Shown here: positions 13,873 through 26,810 of the stretch, in pieces
How positions within the stretch are numbered: position 1 is the stretch's first letter
Layout of the letters: each line of letters opens with the position of its first letter
Assembly (NCBI GenBank): GCA_012517815.1
Contig: JAAYUF010000160.1
Coordinates: forward strand, 1 to 40,688
Length of the DNA stretch: 40,688 nt
Reading direction: 5' to 3'
Source: Clostridiales bacterium
GTDB taxonomy: Bacteria > Bacillota > Clostridia > Christensenellales > Aristaeellaceae
Program-made: the position numbers and the translations under genes
Notes under the pieces: generated by a model
What the model was told of the DNA's origin: nothing
Databases searched by the model: none
The model's input: the letters and a program-made list of their open reading frames with translations, nothing else

Positions 13873-16800
13873 TCAGAAGTTTTCGACCAGGTCGATGTCC
13901 TTGTAACGCTTCATGCCGGTGCCGGCCGGGATCAGCTTGCCGATAATCACGTTCTCCTTCAGCCCCAGCAGCGGGTCGACCTTGCCCTTGATGGCGGCGT
14001 CGGTCAGCACGCGCGTGGTCTCCTGGAAGGAGGCCGCCGAGAGGAAGCTCTCCGTGGCCAGCGAAGCCTTGGTGATGCCCAGCAGGATCCGCTTGGCGAT
14101 GGCGGGCCGCCCGCCGTTTTCGATGGTATCGCGGTTGGCTTCCTCAAAGCGGAAGATGTCCACCAGGGCGCCGGGCAGCAGGGCGGTATCGCCGCTGTCC
14201 TCCACGCGCACCTTGCGCAGCATCTGGCGCACGATGATCTCGATGTGCTTGTCGCTGATGTTAACGCCCTGCTGGCGGTAAACGCTGAGCACCTCGCGCA
14301 GCAGGTAATCCTGCACGGCCTTCACGCCCAGGATGCGCAGCAGGTCGTGGGGGTTGATGGAGCCCTCGATCAGCTCGTCGCCGGCTTCCACGTTCTGGCC
14401 GTCCGCCACCTTGAGGCGGCTGCCGTAGTTGATCTGGTAGGTTTTCTGCTCGTGGCCGTCCTCGTCGTTGGTGACGACCACTTCGCGCTTCTTCTTGTTT
14501 TCGCCGAGGCTCACGCGGCCGCTGATTTCGCTGAGGATCGCATCGCGCTTGGGCTTGCGGGCTTCGAACAGCTCCTCCACGCGGGGAAGACCCTGCGTGA
14601 TATCGTCGCCGCCGGCCACGCCGCCTGTGTGGAAGGTACGCATCGTCAGCTGCGTGCCGGGCTCGCCGATGGCCTGCGCGGCCACGATGCCCACGGCCTC
14701 GCCCACGTCCACCGGCTCGCCGGTGGCAAGGTTGGCGCCGTAGCAGCGCGCGCAGACGCCGGTTTCGTTGCGGCAGGTAAGGACGCTTCGCACCTGCGCC
14801 TTCCTGAGGCCGGCGCCCGCGATGGTTTTCGCCTTCTGGTTGGTGATGGTTTCGTTCAGCGCCACGATAATCTCGCCCGTCTCGGGATGCACGATATCCT
14901 CGGCGGCCACGCGGCCCACCAGGCGGTCTTCCAGGCTCTCGATCACCTGGTTGCCGATACTGATCTCCGAAAGCGTGATGCCGCGCACCTTTTCCCCGCG
15001 CTTGGCAAAGCAGTCCGGCTCACGCACGATCACTTCCTGGGAAACGTCCACCAGGCGGCGGGTGAGGTAACCGGAGTCCGCGGTGCGCAGCGCCGTATCG
15101 GCCAGCGACTTGCGGCTACCGTGGGAGGAGAGGAAGAACTCCAGCACCGAGAGGCCCTCGCGGAAATTCGCGCGGATGGGCAGCTCGATGGTTTTGCCGG
15201 AGGGCGAGGCCATCAGGCCGCGCATGCCCGCCAGCTGGGCCACCTGGCTCGCGCTGCCGCGCGCGCCGGAGTCCGTCATCATGCGGATGGGGTTGCGCTC
15301 ATCAAGCCCCGGGAGGATCATGTTGCGCAGCTTGTTGGTGGTGCCCGACCAGATCTCGATGATCTTGCCGTAGCGCTCGTCCTCGCTCAACATACCCATG
15401 TTGAACATGTCGTTGATCTCGTTAACCTGCTCGTCCGCCTCGGCCAGCATTTCGGGCTTCTGCGGCGGCACGACGATATCGTCCACCGACACGGTTATCG
15501 CGCCGCGCGTGGAATACTTGAAGCCCAGCGCCTTGATGGCGTCCAGCACCAGCGCGGTGTCATGGATGCCGTGCTTCTGGTACACCTGGTCCACGATCTT
15601 GCCCAGGTCCTTCTTGCCGCAGAGGGTGTCCACTTCCAGGGCGAACATGTCGTCCAGGCACTTGCGGGGTTTGCGCCCGATGTCCTGAGGGATCACCTCG
15701 TTGAAGATCAGCATGCCCAGCGTGCAGTCGATGATGCGGGTGGCCGTCTCGCCCTCGAAGGTGCGGGTCAGCCGGACGCGGATGGGTTGCTGCAGGGTGA
15801 TGTTGCCGGTCTGGTAGGCCATCATGGCCTCGTTGTAGTTGGAATATACGGGAATCTGGGCGGGGGTGAGGCTCTCGCGCTTGGGATGGGTCATGGTCAG
15901 GTAGTAGCAGCCGATGACCATGTCCTGCGAAGGGCTCATGACGGGCTTGCCGTCCTGGGGCTTGAGGATGTTGTTGTGCGCCAGCATCAGGAAGCGGGCT
16001 TCCGCCTGCGCCTCCATGGACAGCGGCACGTGCACGGCCATCTGGTCGCCGTCAAAGTCCGCGTTGTAGGCGGTGCAGACCAGCGGGTGCAGCTTGATGG
16101 CGCGGCCTTCCACCAGGATCGGCTCAAACGCCTGAATGCCCAGCCTGTGCAGCGTAGGCGCGCGGTTGAGGAGCACGGGGTGTTCCTTGATCACGCTCTC
16201 CAGAATGTCCCACACCTCGGGCTTGCCCTTTTCCACCATGCGCTTGGCGTTCTTGCCGTGGTGGGCGTACTTGAGGGCCACCAGCCGCTCGATGACAAAC
16301 GGCTTGAACAGCTCCAGCGCCATCTCCTTGGGCAGGCCGCACTGGTAGAGCTTGAGCTCCGGGCCCACGACGATAACCGAACGCCCGGAATAGTCCACGC
16401 GCTTGCCCAGCAGGTTTTGGCGGAAACGGCCCTGTTTGCCGCGCAGCAGATCGGACAGGGATTTGAGCGCCCGGTTGCCGGGGCCGGTTACGGCGCGGCC
16501 GCGGCGGCCGTTGTCGATCAGGGCGTCCACGGCTTCCTGGAGCATGCGCTTTTCATTGCGCACGATGATGTCCGGCGCGCCCAGCTCCAGAAGGCGCTTC
16601 AGGCGGTTGTTGCGGTTGATCACGCGGCGGTAGAGGTCGTTTAGGTCGCTGGTGGCGAAACGGCCGCCGTCCAGCTGCACCATGGGGCGCAGGTCCGGCG
16701 GGATCACCGGGATCACGTCCAGGATCATCCACTCGGGCTTGTTGCCGCTCTGGCGGAAGGCTTCCACCACTTCCAGGCGTTTGACGGCGCGCGCGCGCTT

Positions 16801-17448
16801 CTGGCCTTCGCTGTCGCGCTCGCGCTCCTTTTCGGCAAGGTCGGCGATTTCCTTCTTAAGCTTCTCGCTGATCTCGTCCAGGTTCAGCGCCAGAAGCATC
16901 TCCTTGACCGCTTCCGCGCCCATGCCGGCTCGGAACGCGCCTTTGCCCAACTGGGCTTCCAGCTCGCGGTACTTGGCGTCGGTGATCAGCTCATGGCGCT
17001 TGAGGCCCGTCACCCGGCTGTCGCCGGGGTCCAGCACGATAAAGTTGGCAAAGTAAAGCACCTTTTCCAGCGCCCGGGGGCTCACGTCCAAAAGCATGCC
17101 CATCCGGCTGGGAATGCCCTTGAAATACCAGATGTGGCTGACCGGCGCGGCCAGCTGGATGTGCCCCATGCGCTCGCGGCGCACCTTGGCGCGCGTGACC
17201 TGCACGCCGCACTTGTCGCAGATCTTGTTCTTATCCTTGAACTTGATGCGTTTATATTTGCCGCAGTTGCACTCCCAGTCCTTGGTGGGCCCGAAGATGC
17301 GCTCGCAGAACAGGCCGTCCCGTTCCGGCTTGAGGGTGCGGTAGTTGATGGTTTCGGGTTTGCAGACTTCGCCGAAGCTCCACTCGAGGATCTTCTCCGG
17401 CGACGCCATGCTGATCTGGATGGAATCAAGGTTCGTCAGTTCAAACAA
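13873..17448 (-). CDS. rpoC: DNA-directed RNA polymerase subunit beta'
   Basis: The product is 1191 residues. The start is the TTG at 17446-17448, with AAAGGAG nine bases upstream; it gives the standard N-terminus [19 protein letters not shown]. The N-terminal zinc site has Cys60, Cys62, Cys77 and Cys80. The catalytic magnesium motif NADFDGDQM begins at Asn462, giving Asp464, Asp466 and Asp468. Later landmarks are the bridge/trigger-loop region ([18 protein letters not shown]) and the second zinc cluster ([13 protein letters not shown]). Length and lack of large insertions fit Firmicutes. It follows rpoB by 181 bp and ends in a strong terminator. Confidence 0.98.
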   Translation of the reverse strand: MFELTNLDSIQISMASPEKILEWSFGEVCKPETINYRTLKPERDGLFCERIFGPTKDWECNCGKYKRIKFKDKNKICDKCGVQVTRAKVRRERMGHIQLAAPVSHIWYFKGIPSRMGMLLDVSPRALEKVLYFANFIVLDPGDSRVTGLKRHELITDAKYRELEAQLGKGAFRAGMGAEAVKEMLLALNLDEISEKLKKEIADLAEKERERDSEGQKRARAVKRLEVVEAFRQSGNKPEWMILDVIPVIPPDLRPMVQLDGGRFATSDLNDLYRRVINRNNRLKRLLELGAPDIIVRNEKRMLQEAVDALIDNGRRGRAVTGPGNRALKSLSDLLRGKQGRFRQNLLGKRVDYSGRSVIVVGPELKLYQCGLPKEMALELFKPFVIERLVALKYAHHGKNAKRMVEKGKPEVWDILESVIKEHPVLLNRAPTLHRLGIQAFEPILVEGRAIKLHPLVCTAYNADFDGDQMAVHVPLSMEAQAEARFLMLAHNNILKPQDGKPVMSPSQDMVIGCYYLTMTHPKRESLTPAQIPVYSNYNEAMMAYQTGNITLQQPIRVRLTRTFEGETATRIIDCTLGMLIFNEVIPQDIGRKPRKCLDDMFALEVDTLCGKKDLGKIVDQVYQKHGIHDTALVLDAIKALGFKYSTRGAITVSVDDIVVPPQKPEMLAEADEQVNEINDMFNMGMLSEDERYGKIIEIWSGTTNKLRNMILPGLDERNPIRMMTDSGARGSASQVAQLAGMRGLMASPSGKTIELPIRANFREGLSVLEFFLSSHGSRKSLADTALRTADSGYLTRRLVDVSQEVIVREPDCFAKRGEKVRGITLSEISIGNQVIESLEDRLVGRVAAEDIVHPETGEIIVALNETITNQKAKTIAGAGLRKAQVRSVLTCRNETGVCARCYGANLATGEPVDVGEAVGIVAAQAIGEPGTQLTMRTFHTGGVAGGDDITQGLPRVEELFEARKPKRDAILSEISGRVSLGENKKKREVVVTNDEDGHEQKTYQINYGSRLKVADGQNVEAGDELIEGSINPHDLLRILGVKAVQDYLLREVLSVYRQQGVNISDKHIEIIVRQMLRKVRVEDSGDTALLPGALVDIFRFEEANRDTIENGGRPAIAKRILLGITKASLATESFLSAASFQETTRVLTDAAIKGKVDPLLGLKENVIIGKLIPAGTGMKRYKDIDLVENF

Positions 17449-17592
17449 AGTTGACCGCTCCTTTCGCAAGGGCACTGCCCCTGGCTCCCCTCCCGGCCGG
17501 GCTCCGGCCATGCGGCGCGTCGGCTGCGGAGAGGGGCTGAATCAGACAATCGCTGGGATGCGCGCGCAGCCGGGCTGCCGCGTGCGGCGGAA

Positions 17593-17616
17593 TCCCGCGC
17601 CCCGCGGGGCGCGGGA
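17593..17616. repeat. Perfect 24-bp palindrome between rpoB and rpoC
   Basis: The inter-gene gap of 181 bp holds a fully symmetrical GC-only palindrome centred on CCCCGCGGGG, 14 bases after the rpoB stop on the coding strand. There is no U-tract, so it is more likely an mRNA-stabilising or processing structure than a terminator. Confidence 0.6.
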
Positions 17617-17629
17617 AACGAACGCCGCC

Positions 17630-21370
<3,741 letters not shown>

Positions 21371-21527
21371 TATGCTATCACCCCTTATGTTCTCGCAGCG
21401 CACCGTACCCGCAGCGCCCCGCCCGCCAACAAGAAAGTTCCTGTTGATTTTTTACCGCCCAGCATGTACAATACTGAATAACGGACAGGCATGGGTCTGC
21501 ATAGTAACGATACTGATGCAAGTTTAT

Positions 21528-21556
21528 ATTTTAGCACTTGCGGTGAATGGTGTCAA
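21528..21556 (-). promoter_or_regulatory. rpoB promoter
   Basis: On the minus strand a perfect TTGACA (21551-21556), 17 bases, and TAAAAT (21528-21533). The leader to the rpoB ATG is about 150 nt. The promoter faces away from the RseC-family gene that begins at 21625. Confidence 0.85.
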
Positions 21557-21624
21557 GCACCATACCCTATTTTGGGCGGCAGTATTTACCGTGCGCGCCA
21601 GACAAGCAAGGAGATTCCGGTATC

Positions 21625-22065
21625 ATGACAAAATTTGGCCAGGTCATCGAATATCATGCGGCCACGCGGCAGGCGACGATCCGTTTCGACCGTCCCGACG
21701 CCTGCAAGAAGTGCGGCGCCTGCGGCGGGCAATCCAGCACCGGCACCATCGTTCTCAAGGCGGATTGCGCCGTGGGCAACTGGGTGCGCGTGGAAATGCC
21801 CGAAGGGCGTTTTCTGGGCGCCACCGCCATCACCTACGTGATTCCCCTGGGCGGGCTGTTTCTGGGCATCGCCCTTGGCTGGCTGCTGGGCCGGGGCAAC
21901 GATCTGCTTGTGCTGGCAGGCGCGGTGGCGGGCATCGCCGTTTCGGTGGGCATCCTGTATCTGGTGGACAGGCGCCTGTCCGGCCGGCCCGATTGGACGC
22001 CCCATGTGGCCGAAGTGTACGACGAGCTGCCCACGCAGGACGAAATCGGCTGCAACATCGGCTGA
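21625..22065 (+). CDS. SoxR-reducing system protein RseC family
   Basis: The product is 146 residues with the usual architecture: an N-terminal domain with a Cys cluster (DACKKCGACGG, Cys27, Cys30, Cys33), then two membrane helices (about 70-91 and 93-115), then a hydrophilic tail. RseC-like proteins often accompany the Rnf electron-transfer complex or regulate membrane stress and SoxR reduction; in Firmicutes their role is poorly known. ATG 21625-21627 follows AAGGAG. The gene is monocistronic here, divergent from rpoB. Confidence 0.85.
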   Translation: MTKFGQVIEYHAATRQATIRFDRPDACKKCGACGGQSSTGTIVLKADCAVGNWVRVEMPEGRFLGATAITYVIPLGGLFLGIALGWLLGRGNDLLVLAGAVAGIAVSVGILYLVDRRLSGRPDWTPHVAEVYDELPTQDEIGCNIG

Positions 22066-22068
22066 AGC

Positions 22069-22101
22069 TTCCCGTCGCCGGATGCATCCGTCGGGCGGGA
22101 A
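22069..22101 (+). terminator. Stem-loop after the RseC-family gene
   Basis: TTCCCG pairs with CGGGAA around an inner CGGATGCATCCG palindrome, directly behind the stop codon. There is no U-tract, so it may be a weak terminator or a 3' stabiliser. Confidence 0.4.
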
Positions 22102-22382
22102 CGTTGAACGTTTCCGGCCGCGCCGTCGCCTGCCCGGTGTGAAAGCCGGAGCGGCGCAGGGTCGCTTGCCGGGCTGAAGGCGGTTCGTCGCCGTTCCCGC
22201 GGCGGTCTGTTGCCTGTATCGCGCGGGCGGTTACTCTCCGGCAGCGTGTTTTCGGAAAGCGCGTGACCCCTCCCCGACCGCGAGGCCCCGCAAAGGCGCG
22301 CGGGGCGCAACCGTTCAGGTTACAGCACTTTTTTCGTATGCTTTGTCGATGTTTCTGCCAGCAGAACCATCCGAAGCTCCGT

Positions 22383-22403
22383 AAGCCTTATGCAATAAGG
22401 CTT
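22383..22403 (+). terminator. Small perfect hairpin in the RseC/RNase J gap
   Basis: AAGCCTTAT (22383-22391) and ATAAGGCTT (22395-22403) pair perfectly around GCA, followed by TCCC. It may separate the upstream gene from the RNase J promoter. The rest of 22102-22455 shows no gene. Confidence 0.4.
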
Positions 22404-22455
22404 TCCCGCTTTCCATGCGGCATGGGTCGCCGGAAAACTTCCACCGGCGCGGCTC

Positions 22456-22484
22456 TGTTCAACAGGCCGCTTTTGTGGTATACT
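22456..22484 (+). promoter_or_regulatory. Promoter for RNase J gene, extended -10
   Basis: TATACT (22479-22484) is preceded by TGG, giving an extended -10; TGTTCA at 22456-22461 is a poor -35 at 17-base spacing. Transcription would start near 22491, leaving a leader of about 200 nt. Confidence 0.6.
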
Positions 22485-22490
22485 GTTCGC

Positions 22491-22698
22491 GTTATAGGGA
22501 TCGTTAGCCGATAACGTGCGAAAAGTGCATTCCCATTACGGAATCGCTCGGCGGGATCGAAGCCGGCACGAAGGTGCCTCCGCCATCCTATACATGCGTT
22601 ACTCTCGCAGATGAAAGCGGGTTTCCGCTTTTTCACGATTGAGACGACCCACATCAGAGCGTCGCCCTGCGTCGCATCTTCCAAAAGGAGGTTCCCCA
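22491..22698 (+). promoter_or_regulatory. Long structured leader of the RNase J gene, possible attenuator
   Basis: The leader contains a tight hairpin GGCAC-GAAG-GTGCC (about 22565-22578) and, at 22614-22633, AAAGCGG-GTTT-CCGCTTT running into a T5 stretch, which resembles a weak intrinsic terminator well upstream of the ATG. This could be an attenuated leader or a small RNA of about 140 nt. I do not recognise a known riboswitch class in it. Confidence 0.4.
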
Positions 22699-24366
22699 AT
22701 GTCGGAAAACGAACAACCGAAACTTCGCGTCATCCCTCTGGGCGGCGTGGACGAGTTCGGCAAGAATATCACGGTAGTGGAATGCGGCGATGATATCCTT
22801 GTCGTCGACTGCGGCTCCATCTTCCCCGAAGCGGACATGCTGGGGGTGGATCTGGTCATCCCGGACGTCACCTACCTGATCAAGAACAAGGACCGCATCC
22901 GCGGCCTGCTGCTGACCCACGGGCACGAGGATCATATCGGCGCCACGCCCTATGTCCTCCGGCAGGTACCCATGCCCCTGTACGGCACCAAGCTCACGTT
23001 GGCGCTGGTCGACCTGAAGCTCAAGGAGCACCGCATCCCCGGCATCCAGCTCAATGTGGTCAAGCCCCGGGATGTGATCCAGCTGGGCTGCTTCTCGGTG
23101 GAGTTCATCCACGTGAACCATTCCATCGCGGGCGCGGTGGCCCTGGCCATCACCTCGCCGGCCGGCACGCTGGTAGTCAGCGGCGATTTCAAGATCGACT
23201 ACACCCCCATCGAGGGCGAGGTGGCGGATCTGGGCGAGTTCGCCGCCATCGGCCGAAAAGGCGTGCTGGCGTTCCTGTGCGAATCCACCAACGTGGACCG
23301 CAAAGGCCAGACCATGAGCGAAACCAAAATCGGGCAGACGTTCATCGATCTGTTCCAGCAGGCGAAGGGCCGCGTGATCGTGGCGATGTTCGCCAGCAAC
23401 ATCCACCGCGTCCAAATGGTGGTGGACAGCGCCGCCATGTACGGGCGCAAGGTCTGTTTCGTGGGCCGCAGCATGGTCAACGTATCGCGCGTGGCCCTGT
23501 CCATCGGAGAACTGACCATCCCCGAGGAAAACATGGTGGATATCGACGATATCGACAACTATCCGGACGAGGAACTGCTGGTGGTAACCACGGGCAGCCA
23601 GGGCGAGGCCATGGCAGGCCTTACGCGCATGGCCTACAGCGAGCACCGCAAGCTCCAGATTAAGCCCAGCGACATGGTCATCATCTCCGCCAACCCCATC
23701 CCCGGCAACGAAAAACCGATCAGCCGCGTGATCAACCAGCTCTACCGTTGCGGCGCGAACATCATCTACGGGCAGATCGCGGACGTGCACGTATCCGGCC
23801 ATGCCTGCCAGGACGAGATGAAGCTGATGCACGTGCTCCTCAAGCCGAAATACTTTATCCCCGTCCACGGCGATTACAGCAAGCTCTGGCAACACGCGGA
23901 GCTGGCCGAGAGCCTGGGCATGCCCAGCCAGAACATCGTGATTCCCGAGGTCGGTCAGGTGATTGAGATGAGCCAGGACAGCCTGGCCATCACCGGCGTG
24001 GTGCCCACCGGCGGCGTGCTGGTGGACGGCCTTGGCATCGGCGACGTGGGCAACGTGGTGCTGCGCGACCGCAAGCACCTGAGCCAGGACGGCCTGATCA
24101 TCGTGGTGATGGCGATCGACCGGGACAACGGCACGCTGGTCAGCGGCCCGGATATCATCAGCCGCGGCTTTGTATACGTGCGGGAGAACGAGGACATCAT
24201 CGAAAGCAGCCGCGACCTGACGCGCAACATCATCATGAGCTACGGCCGCATCGACGGCAGCGAGTGGCAGAACATGAAAAACCGCATCAAGGACGAACTG
24301 CACCGCTACATTTTCGAGAAGATCAAACGCAACCCGATGGTTTTGCCCATCATCATGGAAATCTGA
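22699..24366 (+). CDS. rnj: Ribonuclease J (metallo-beta-lactamase/beta-CASP)
   Basis: The product is 555 residues, the usual length. The zinc-binding motif HGHEDHIG begins at His74; other markers are HVNHSIAGA, the VVSGDFKID segment, ESTNVDRKGQT and the beta-CASP/C-terminal motifs CESTN, SGHACQDEMKLMHVLLKPKYFIPVHGDY. RNase J is the 5'-exonuclease and endonuclease of mRNA decay and rRNA maturation in Firmicutes, replacing RNase E. ATG 22699-22701 follows AAAAGGAGG. It is monocistronic and ends in a strong terminator. Whether it is J1 or J2 cannot be told from one copy; the active-site motif is intact, which favours a J1-like enzyme. Confidence 0.95.
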   Translation: MSENEQPKLRVIPLGGVDEFGKNITVVECGDDILVVDCGSIFPEADMLGVDLVIPDVTYLIKNKDRIRGLLLTHGHEDHIGATPYVLRQVPMPLYGTKLTLALVDLKLKEHRIPGIQLNVVKPRDVIQLGCFSVEFIHVNHSIAGAVALAITSPAGTLVVSGDFKIDYTPIEGEVADLGEFAAIGRKGVLAFLCESTNVDRKGQTMSETKIGQTFIDLFQQAKGRVIVAMFASNIHRVQMVVDSAAMYGRKVCFVGRSMVNVSRVALSIGELTIPEENMVDIDDIDNYPDEELLVVTTGSQGEAMAGLTRMAYSEHRKLQIKPSDMVIISANPIPGNEKPISRVINQLYRCGANIIYGQIADVHVSGHACQDEMKLMHVLLKPKYFIPVHGDYSKLWQHAELAESLGMPSQNIVIPEVGQVIEMSQDSLAITGVVPTGGVLVDGLGIGDVGNVVLRDRKHLSQDGLIIVVMAIDRDNGTLVSGPDIISRGFVYVRENEDIIESSRDLTRNIIMSYGRIDGSEWQNMKNRIKDELHRYIFEKIKRNPMVLPIIMEI

Positions 24367-24408
24367 CGGCGGAACCGGACCGTCGGACGCCTGTCGCCGC
24401 CAGAACCC

Positions 24409-24435
24409 GAAGCCCCGCCGGGGCTTCTTTTTTTA
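24409..24435 (+). terminator. Intrinsic terminator of the RNase J gene
   Basis: GAAGCCCC and GGGGCTTC pair across a short loop, followed by a T7 tract. The next 230 bases up to the tRNA promoter show no feature. Confidence 0.9.
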
Positions 24436-24665
24436 GGCCGGAAGGGGCGCCCGCGCATTGCCGCGCGTTTGCCCGGTAGGTCGAGGCGGATGCTTTGCGC
24501 GACTCGTCCGGCAACGGAAACGCGGTCTTGCGCACCGTGCCGCAAACGGCGGCCGGTCAGCGACGGATGCGAGCAGGGCGGCTTCCCCCGCGCGGCGGCT
24601 GAGGCGGCCCGTCCCCGGAAACGCTTCGGGGGGCTCCGTTTCTCCGTTTTCTTTCGATTCCGCTC

Positions 24666-24694
24666 TTGCAAATTGGCCGGATGTATGCTATGAT
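24666..24694 (+). promoter_or_regulatory. tRNA-Val promoter
   Basis: TTGCAA (24666-24671), 17 bases, TATGAT (24689-24694), ending 27 bases before the mature tRNA 5' end. Confidence 0.75.
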
Positions 24695-24721
24695 AATTGA
24701 CGTCGCCCGGGAAACCGGCAT

Positions 24722-24798
24722 GGGATTATAGCTCAGTTGGTTAGAGCGCCACGTTGACATCGTGGAGGTCATAGGTTCGAGCCCTACTAATCCCACCA
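24722..24798 (+). tRNA. tRNA-Val (anticodon GAC)
   Basis: A 77-nt cloverleaf: acceptor GGGATTA pairs with TAATCCC, D-arm GCTC/GAGC, anticodon stem CCACG/CGTGG with loop TTGACAT (GAC), variable AGGTC, T-loop TTCGAGC, discriminator A and encoded CCA. The outermost T-stem pair is an A-C mismatch. It has its own promoter and is followed by a stem-loop (24801-24837) and a T-rich run. Confidence 0.93.
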
Positions 24799-24800
24799 CA

Positions 24801-24847
24801 ACATCCCGCTTGCATGGGTACGATGCGAGGGGGATGTTTGTTGTTGA
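24801..24847 (+). terminator. Stem-loop with T-rich tail after tRNA-Val
   Basis: ACATCCC..TTGCAT pairs with ATGC..GGGATGT around GGGTACG, followed by TTTGTTGTTG. It probably ends the tRNA transcript. From 24848 to 25080 I see nothing else. Confidence 0.55.
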
Positions 24848-25080
24848 GTGGAAGCTCTCCCGCCCTGCGCAGGGCGATTTCCGCCGCGAGCTGGAAACCG
24901 GCCCGCGCGTGGCGGCGCTTTCCGGCGGCAACGGCCGGGGCGAGGCGGACGCGCGGCCCGCGCGCAACCACGGGCTGATCGCAAGTTACTGCCGCGCGCA
25001 GTCGGGGATCGCTTCGCCGGGAAGCGTGCAGGGGCAGGAAAAGCTCAGATGATAAGGAAATGGGCCTTGACCTCAGGGCG

Positions 25081-25123
25081 AAAAAGGACAGGCGCTTGCC
25101 GGGCAAAACCGGCAGGCGCCTGT
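25081..25123 (-). terminator. Intrinsic terminator of the BMP-family gene
   Basis: On the minus strand ACAGGCGCCTGCCGG pairs with CCGGCAAGCGCCTGT, followed by CCTTTTT, about 20 bases after the stop codon. Confidence 0.85.
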
Positions 25124-25143
25124 TCCCATCGAAGACAGGTCGA

Positions 25144-26226
25144 TTATTCGTAACTGACCTTGAGCATTTTCACCTTTGGGCGGCCCTTGACGCTGTCACT
25201 GACGGTCGTCGTCCCGTTGGCGATATCGATCTTGATCTGCGCGTAGTCGTCCAGCGTGAAGCTCGCAAAGCGCCAGGACGCATCGTCCGTCGGCAGGCCG
25301 ACGGTCCCTTCCGCCAGCGACAGGCAAATGCTGCTGCCGGTGAGATAGGAAGGCCAGCATTGAATCTCCGCGTTATACAGGTTCAGCATATAGATCACGG
25401 CCTGATCAAAGAGCTTGCACGCCGAGGTCACGATGGTATCGGAAAGCGAGCTCTGATCCTGATCGACGCCGACCACCTTTGCGTTGTTGTTTTGTGCGGC
25501 CTGAATGCAGCTTTCGATGATGCTTCCACCGCAGGAGAAGACAATCTCGGTCCCCTTGGCGTACCACGTTTCCATTCTGGCCTGAATCTCCGCACTGGGC
25601 GAATAGGAGCCGCAGTACCAGTATTTCATGGCGACCGGCGTATTCAGGCGGGTTGCCGCTTCATTGGCGCCCTGAACAAACCCGTATCCATAGCGGATGA
25701 CGGAGGCATTCTTCTTATCGCCGCCCAGGAAACCCAACTGACGGTACCCATCCATCACAACCGCGTACCCTGCCATGAAACCGCTGATTTCTTCGGCAAA
25801 GGTCAGGTTGATCATATTGTCGGGATAGCTTTTCGCCGTCCATTCGAAGCTGAGGAAACGGACGTTCGGGTATTTGGCAACGATTTTCACATCCTCTTTA
25901 AACCATAGATAGCCGACAAGGATGATCACCGTGGCGCCGTCCTCAATCGCCTGCTTGATCTTGCTCTCTTTCTGCCCCGAGCCTGGGCCGTCCGACAGGT
26001 ACATGCCGTAGGCGTCTTTGCCCAGCCCTTTGTGCTGCGCAAAGGCTTCCAACCCGTTTTGCACTGCCTCAATGAAGCGGTTGCCGTCGATGTTGCTGCC
26101 GTCGGTGACAATCACATACTTCCCTTGTTGGGTTTGGCTTTGCGCGATTGCCGCGGGTCCCATGACGAATACCGTCAGGCACAGCGCCATAACCAGAACC
26201 ATGAAACGAGCCCATCGATGATTCAT
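25144..26226 (-). CDS. BMP-family solute-binding protein (nucleoside/purine-type ABC receptor)
   Basis: The product is 360 residues: signal peptide (to AAIA, about residue 28) and a periplasmic-binding fold of the BMP/PnrA family, with VTDGSNIDGNRFIEAVQNGLEAF, AIEDGATVIILVGYLWFKEDV, NLTFAEEISGFMAGYAVVMDGYRQLGFLGGDKKNASVIRYGYGFVQGANEA and VGVDQDQSSLSDTIVTSACKLFDQAVIYML. Family members bind nucleosides or similar small molecules for an ABC importer. No permease or ATPase is adjacent, so it is an orphan receptor. No lipobox cysteine is present at the signal cleavage site, unusual for a Firmicute receptor. ATG 26224-26226 follows GGAGGT. Own promoter and terminator. Base composition appears less GC-rich than its neighbours. 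Confidence 0.9.
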   Translation of the reverse strand: MNHRWARFMVLVMALCLTVFVMGPAAIAQSQTQQGKYVIVTDGSNIDGNRFIEAVQNGLEAFAQHKGLGKDAYGMYLSDGPGSGQKESKIKQAIEDGATVIILVGYLWFKEDVKIVAKYPNVRFLSFEWTAKSYPDNMINLTFAEEISGFMAGYAVVMDGYRQLGFLGGDKKNASVIRYGYGFVQGANEAATRLNTPVAMKYWYCGSYSPSAEIQARMETWYAKGTEIVFSCGGSIIESCIQAAQNNNAKVVGVDQDQSSLSDTIVTSACKLFDQAVIYMLNLYNAEIQCWPSYLTGSSICLSLAEGTVGLPTDDASWRFASFTLDDYAQIKIDIANGTTTVSDSVKGRPKVKMLKVSYE

Positions 26227-26345
26227 GTCATAACCTCCATCCATAACAGTTGAACTATGGTATCGCCTTACAGGCGGTATCACGATCCGGCCATTCGGTT
26301 GTGTTCGGTCAGAAAATCAGCGCCTGATAAACCTCTTCTACCAGC

Positions 26346-26374
26346 ACATTACAGGTTCCAACAAAATTTGTCAA
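26346..26374 (-). promoter_or_regulatory. Promoter of the BMP-family gene
   Basis: On the minus strand a perfect TTGACA (26369-26374), 17 bases, TAATGT (26346-26351), in an AT-rich stretch; leader about 110 nt with no recognised riboswitch. Confidence 0.75.
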
Positions 26375-26541
26375 GAAAAAATCGACGGATTTCATCCGGA
26401 TTTTACACAACGGCGCCTTTTACCCAGAAGCATTCCTGCTGTTTCCCATTAGGAAACGCGGGGGGCCGCGACGCCGGGGAGGGCCAAAGCGCACCCTGCG
26501 GGATGGCACATTCGGCCCGGCTGAGCACGGTTATCGCCCAA

Positions 26542-26592
26542 CGAAGCCCGCTCCGGCCGGCAAGCAAGGCTTGCCGGCCGGAGCGGGCTTCG
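26542..26592. repeat. Perfect 24-bp inverted repeat with AAG loop
   Basis: Arms 26542-26565 and 26569-26592 are exactly complementary (CGAAGCCCGCTCCGGCCGGC...). There is no T-run on either side. It lies in the 584-bp region between the BMP gene and the EamA gene; the rest of that region, apart from the BMP promoter, shows no gene. Confidence 0.75.
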
Positions 26593-26810
26593 CGTCGGCG
26601 CGAAGATCAGCATGGTTTGCGGTTGGGGGTCTCATCGGATGGCCCGGCCCTGCCAATCGTCATCTGTGCGGTCTTCTCAGAATCAGCACGCCGTGAGGCG
26701 GGCTCTGCACGGGCAAACAAAACCTGACTTGGCCATATCTCCTTGCATGTTCAGGTGACCGGATTGCCCGCTGCCCAAACACGAAGACAGCCGGCCCGCC
26801 GCTCCCCCGC

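Noticed and set aside
26227-26351. Riboswitch in the leader of the BMP-family gene
   Set aside because: I could not find conserved core bases of purine or other known classes, nor a terminator before the start codon.
26683-26750. A 17-residue Cys-containing frame on the minus strand (MAKSGFVCPC...) preceded by AAGGAG
   Set aside because: The ribosome site is too close to the ATG and there is no other support, so it is probably chance.
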